Positions 6,528 to 8,011 of a stretch of 8,011 nt of DNA are shown piece by piece. The notes below the pieces were generated by a model that did not search any database, was not told where the DNA came from, and was given only the letters and a program-made list of their open reading frames with translations. The position numbers were made by a program, and so were the translations under genes. The DNA lies in contig JAAYWX010000307.1 in the NCBI GenBank assembly GCA_012516225.1, positions 1-8,011 of the forward strand, in the 5' to 3' direction. This DNA is from Clostridiales bacterium (lineage in GTDB: Bacteria > Bacillota > Clostridia > Oscillospirales > Oscillospiraceae). The stretch's first letter is position 1, and each line of letters opens with the position of its first letter.

Positions 6528-6630
6528 TGAGGGTTCGTAAGAAACCTTCACATAAAAATTTTTCCTTAAAAGGGGGTTCGAAAGGACTCCTTTATTCGCT
6601 TATCGCTGAGGGGCAGGAAATCAACCTCAG
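6528..6630 (+). other. Three tandem hairpins in the leader of the small-protein genes
   Basis: The 118-nt gap after the regulator holds three stems. TGAGGGTT (6528-6535) pairs with AACCTTCA (6543-6550) with one wobble. AAAGGGG...TTC (6569-6579) pairs with GGACTCCTTT (6584-6593) with a bulged G, two wobbles and a GAAA tetraloop. CTGAGG (6606-6611) pairs with CCTCAG (6625-6630), ending right before the Shine-Dalgarno AAAGGAG (6631-6637). None has a proper T-run directly after it. The first begins at the stop of the regulator. They may serve RNA processing, stability or translation control. Confidence 0.5.
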
Positions 6631-6644
6631 AAAGGAGACAAAAC

Positions 6645-6854
6645 ATGAGTCTGAAACACAAGGTTACTATCAACGTTGCCAAACCCAACGGTATCAGAGA
6701 TCCAGTGATAAAAAGCGGCTCTAAGAGTATTCGCAGCAAGCTTTTAAACTGGCTGTTTGGTGAGAAGGTCGGTGTATTCGTGATTACGCCAGGAGGCTCG
6801 GTTGAAACCGTTGAAATCAAGGAAATCAAGGAAGGCGGCGTGGAGCATGAGTAA
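6645..6854 (+). CDS. Small conserved phage-type protein, function unknown
   Basis: A 69-residue protein with a strong Shine-Dalgarno AAAGGAG ending 7 nt before ATG 6645, which fixes the start. The N-terminal half is basic (Lys4, His5, Lys6, Lys13, Arg18, Lys23, Lys27, Arg30, Lys32). The C-terminal half, from LLNWLFGEKVGVFVITPGG onward, looks like beta strands ending in an acidic tail. There is no signal peptide, membrane span or cysteine. Small proteins of this look sit between the sigma-like gene and the nuclease gene in clostridial prophages, but I know of no function. It overlaps the next gene by 8 nt, which implies translational coupling. Confidence 0.75.
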   Translation: MSLKHKVTINVAKPNGIRDPVIKSGSKSIRSKLLNWLFGEKVGVFVITPGGSVETVEIKEIKEGGVEHE

Positions 6855-7170
6855 AATCAAACTGCTTCTTGATGTAGTCACGGATTTGCGATCTCTGGCG
6901 GACAGCTTGCAGGCAGTAGCCGACGCGATGGCAAGTAATGAGCCTGTAGATGAATCACGGACTGAAACAACTGCCCAGGTATCAACCCAGAAGCCTGAGG
7001 AAAAGGCAGTTACACTGGAGCAAGTGCGTGCAGTGTTGGCTGAAAAATCCCATGACGGTTTTACAGCCGAAGTTCGAGGCCTTCTTGAAAAGTATGGTGC
7101 GTCAAAACTCAGCCAGATCGATCCAAGCAAGTATGCCGACCTTCTTGCAGAAGCGGAGGCATTGAAATGA
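6847..7170 (+). CDS. Small phage-type protein with helical C-terminal module
   Basis: A 107-residue protein. Residues 1-30 (MSKIKLLLDVVTDLRSLADS and on) form a predicted amphipathic helix that could be a short coiled coil. Residues 31-53 are a polar Thr/Gln/Glu/Pro-rich linker. Residues 54-107 form a compact helical module with VTLEQVRAVLAEKSHDGFTA and a GASKLSQIDPSKYADLL segment. I recall this C-terminal pattern from phage proteins in clostridia, sometimes carrying a misleading rRNA-biogenesis label; there is no sign of such a role here. ATG 6847 overlaps the previous stop by 8 nt, with GGAG 3 nt before it. An in-frame ATG at 6802 would lie deep in the previous gene. The stop overlaps the next start as ATGA. 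A single-strand-binding or nuclease-accessory role is only a guess from position. Confidence 0.72.
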   Translation: MSKIKLLLDVVTDLRSLADSLQAVADAMASNEPVDESRTETTAQVSTQKPEEKAVTLEQVRAVLAEKSHDGFTAEVRGLLEKYGASKLSQIDPSKYADLLAEAEALK

Positions 7171-8011
7171 GCGAACATGCTATACTCTCGGCTTCCAGTG
7201 CACACCGCTGGCTAGCCTGCACTCCGTCGGCACGGTTGGAGCTAGAGTTCGATGATAACTCCGGTGCTGCTGCCGATGAAGGGACTGCCGCCCATGCGCT
7301 TGCTGAACACAAGCTCCGTAAAGCTTTAAAGATGCGCTCCAAAAAGCCGGTATCTAAGTATGACAGCGATGAGATGGATGCTCATACGGACGATTACGTG
7401 TCTTTTGTGTTGGAACAGATTGCTCAAGCAAAGCTGAAATGTTCTGACCCGATGGTACTCATCGAACAGAAGCTGGACTTCTCCAAATATGTTAAGGATG
7501 GCTTCGGTACAGGAGATTGCGTGATTATAGCCGATGGCACGCTTCACATCGTGGATTTTAAGTACGGTCAGGGCGTTTTGGTTGCAGCTGAAGATAACCC
7601 ACAGATGAAACTCTATGCTCTCGGTGCTTTGGAATTGTTTGATGGTATTTACGATATTAACGAAGTGTCGATGACTATTTTCCAGCCGAGACGCGAAAAC
7701 GTAAGTACTTACACGGTTTCAAAGGAATCGCTTTACAAATGGGCAGAGGAAGTTCTAAAGCCTACTGCAGATCTTGCCTATGAAGGCGGCGGTGAGTATG
7801 TCCCCGGAGAGCATTGCCAGTTTTGCAGGGCAGCGGTGAAGTGCAGAGCAAGAGCTGAGTCAAAGATGAAGCTGGCAGCTTTCGAATTTGCCCTGCCGCC
7901 ATTGCTATCCGACGAGGAGATAGCTGAAATACTTGCCTTAATCAGTGACCTTACGAGCTGGGCCAATGAAATCATTGCCTATGCCACCGATGCAGCTGTG
8001 AACCACGGTAA
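7167..8011 (+). CDS. DUF2800-like RecB-family PD-(D/E)xK nuclease, Fe-S type (partial, 3' end missing)
   Basis: Open from ATG 7167 to the right edge with no stop (281 codons), so the C-terminus is cut off. GGAGG at 7155-7159 lies 7 nt before the start, and the start overlaps the previous stop as ATGA. The motifs follow the RecB-family order: SSAHRWLAC near the N-terminus, DEGTAAHALAE (37-47) with His43, GTGD with Asp117, IVDFK with Asp130 and Lys132, and NPQMKLY (144-150) as the QxxxY motif. Cys18 plus Cys217-x2-Cys220-x5-Cys226 match the four-cysteine 4Fe-4S arrangement of AddB and Cas4-type nucleases. It is expected to be a DNA exonuclease acting in phage recombination or replication. In clostridial prophages DUF2800 genes usually precede DUF2815 and DNA polymerase genes, which would lie just beyond this window. 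It is not a cas4: no cas genes or CRISPR repeats are seen. Confidence 0.88.
   Translation, partial: MSEHAILSASSAHRWLACTPSARLELEFDDNSGAAADEGTAAHALAEHKLRKALKMRSKKPVSKYDSDEMDAHTDDYVSFVLEQIAQAKLKCSDPMVLIEQKLDFSKYVKDGFGTGDCVIIADGTLHIVDFKYGQGVLVAAEDNPQMKLYALGALELFDGIYDINEVSMTIFQPRRENVSTYTVSKESLYKWAEEVLKPTADLAYEGGGEYVPGEHCQFCRAAVKCRARAESKMKLAAFEFALPPLLSDEEIAEILALISDLTSWANEIIAYATDAAVNHG

Noticed and set aside
6527..6724. 65-codon open frame starting right after the regulator stop (TAAATGA)
   Set aside because: It has no ribosome binding site of its own except sequence inside the regulator's end. It lies over the three hairpins and overlaps the well-supported gene at 6645 in a different frame. Stop-start coupling is possible but unsupported.
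6744..7205. 153-codon minus-strand open frame opposite the small phage-type genes
   Set aside because: It mirrors the codon bias of the + strand genes, which have good Shine-Dalgarno sites and overlapping starts. The minus-strand protein is low-complexity Ser/Ala-rich.

Overview
The window reads as an accessory or mobile stretch of a Gram-positive, Clostridia-like (Bacillota) genome. Supporting signs are purine-rich Shine-Dalgarno sites, GTG starts, intrinsic terminators with T-runs, and a right-hand gene set of the kind found at the head of early operons in clostridial prophages and related integrative elements. Species cannot be named from this sequence. Every convincing gene is on the + strand.

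Left part (1-5449) is a compact, AT-rich restriction-modification operon. It encodes a complete C5-cytosine DNA methyltransferase, a 974-residue McrB-like protein with two AAA+ motor domains in one chain, and an McrC-like PD-(D/E)xK nuclease subunit. Gaps are 23 and about 12 nt, so the genes are probably co-transcribed. An McrBC-type motor and nuclease next to a cognate-looking m5C methyltransferase is the layout of LlaJI and BsuMI, not of the stand-alone methyl-dependent McrBC. The likely job is to cut DNA lacking the host's own methylation, driven by NTP hydrolysis. Two details stand out. The first AAA+ domain has lost sensor residues. An in-frame ATG with a good Shine-Dalgarno site lies just before the second AAA+ domain and could yield a short form comparable to McrB-S of E. 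coli.

Middle part (5450-6031) has no supported gene but is dense in signals. It holds a strong intrinsic terminator closing the restriction operon, an extended -10 promoter running almost at once into a second terminator, a 17-nt perfect palindrome that reuses the arms of the first terminator, a 20-bp-period direct repeat, and a leader with a terminator and a mutually exclusive alternative stem before the next gene.

Right part (6032-8011) is a prophage-type early operon, visibly richer in GC. It starts with a 164-residue protein with a sigma-70 region 4-like helix-turn-helix and no region 2. Three short hairpins follow, then two small phage-type proteins and a DUF2800-like RecB-family nuclease with four cysteines placed as in Fe-S nucleases of the AddB/Cas4 type. 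The last gene runs off the right edge. Overlaps of 8 and 4 nt tie the last three genes together.

Taken together, a defence cassette sits directly upstream of the early replication/recombination module of a prophage or integrative element, with the signal-rich spacer as the join.
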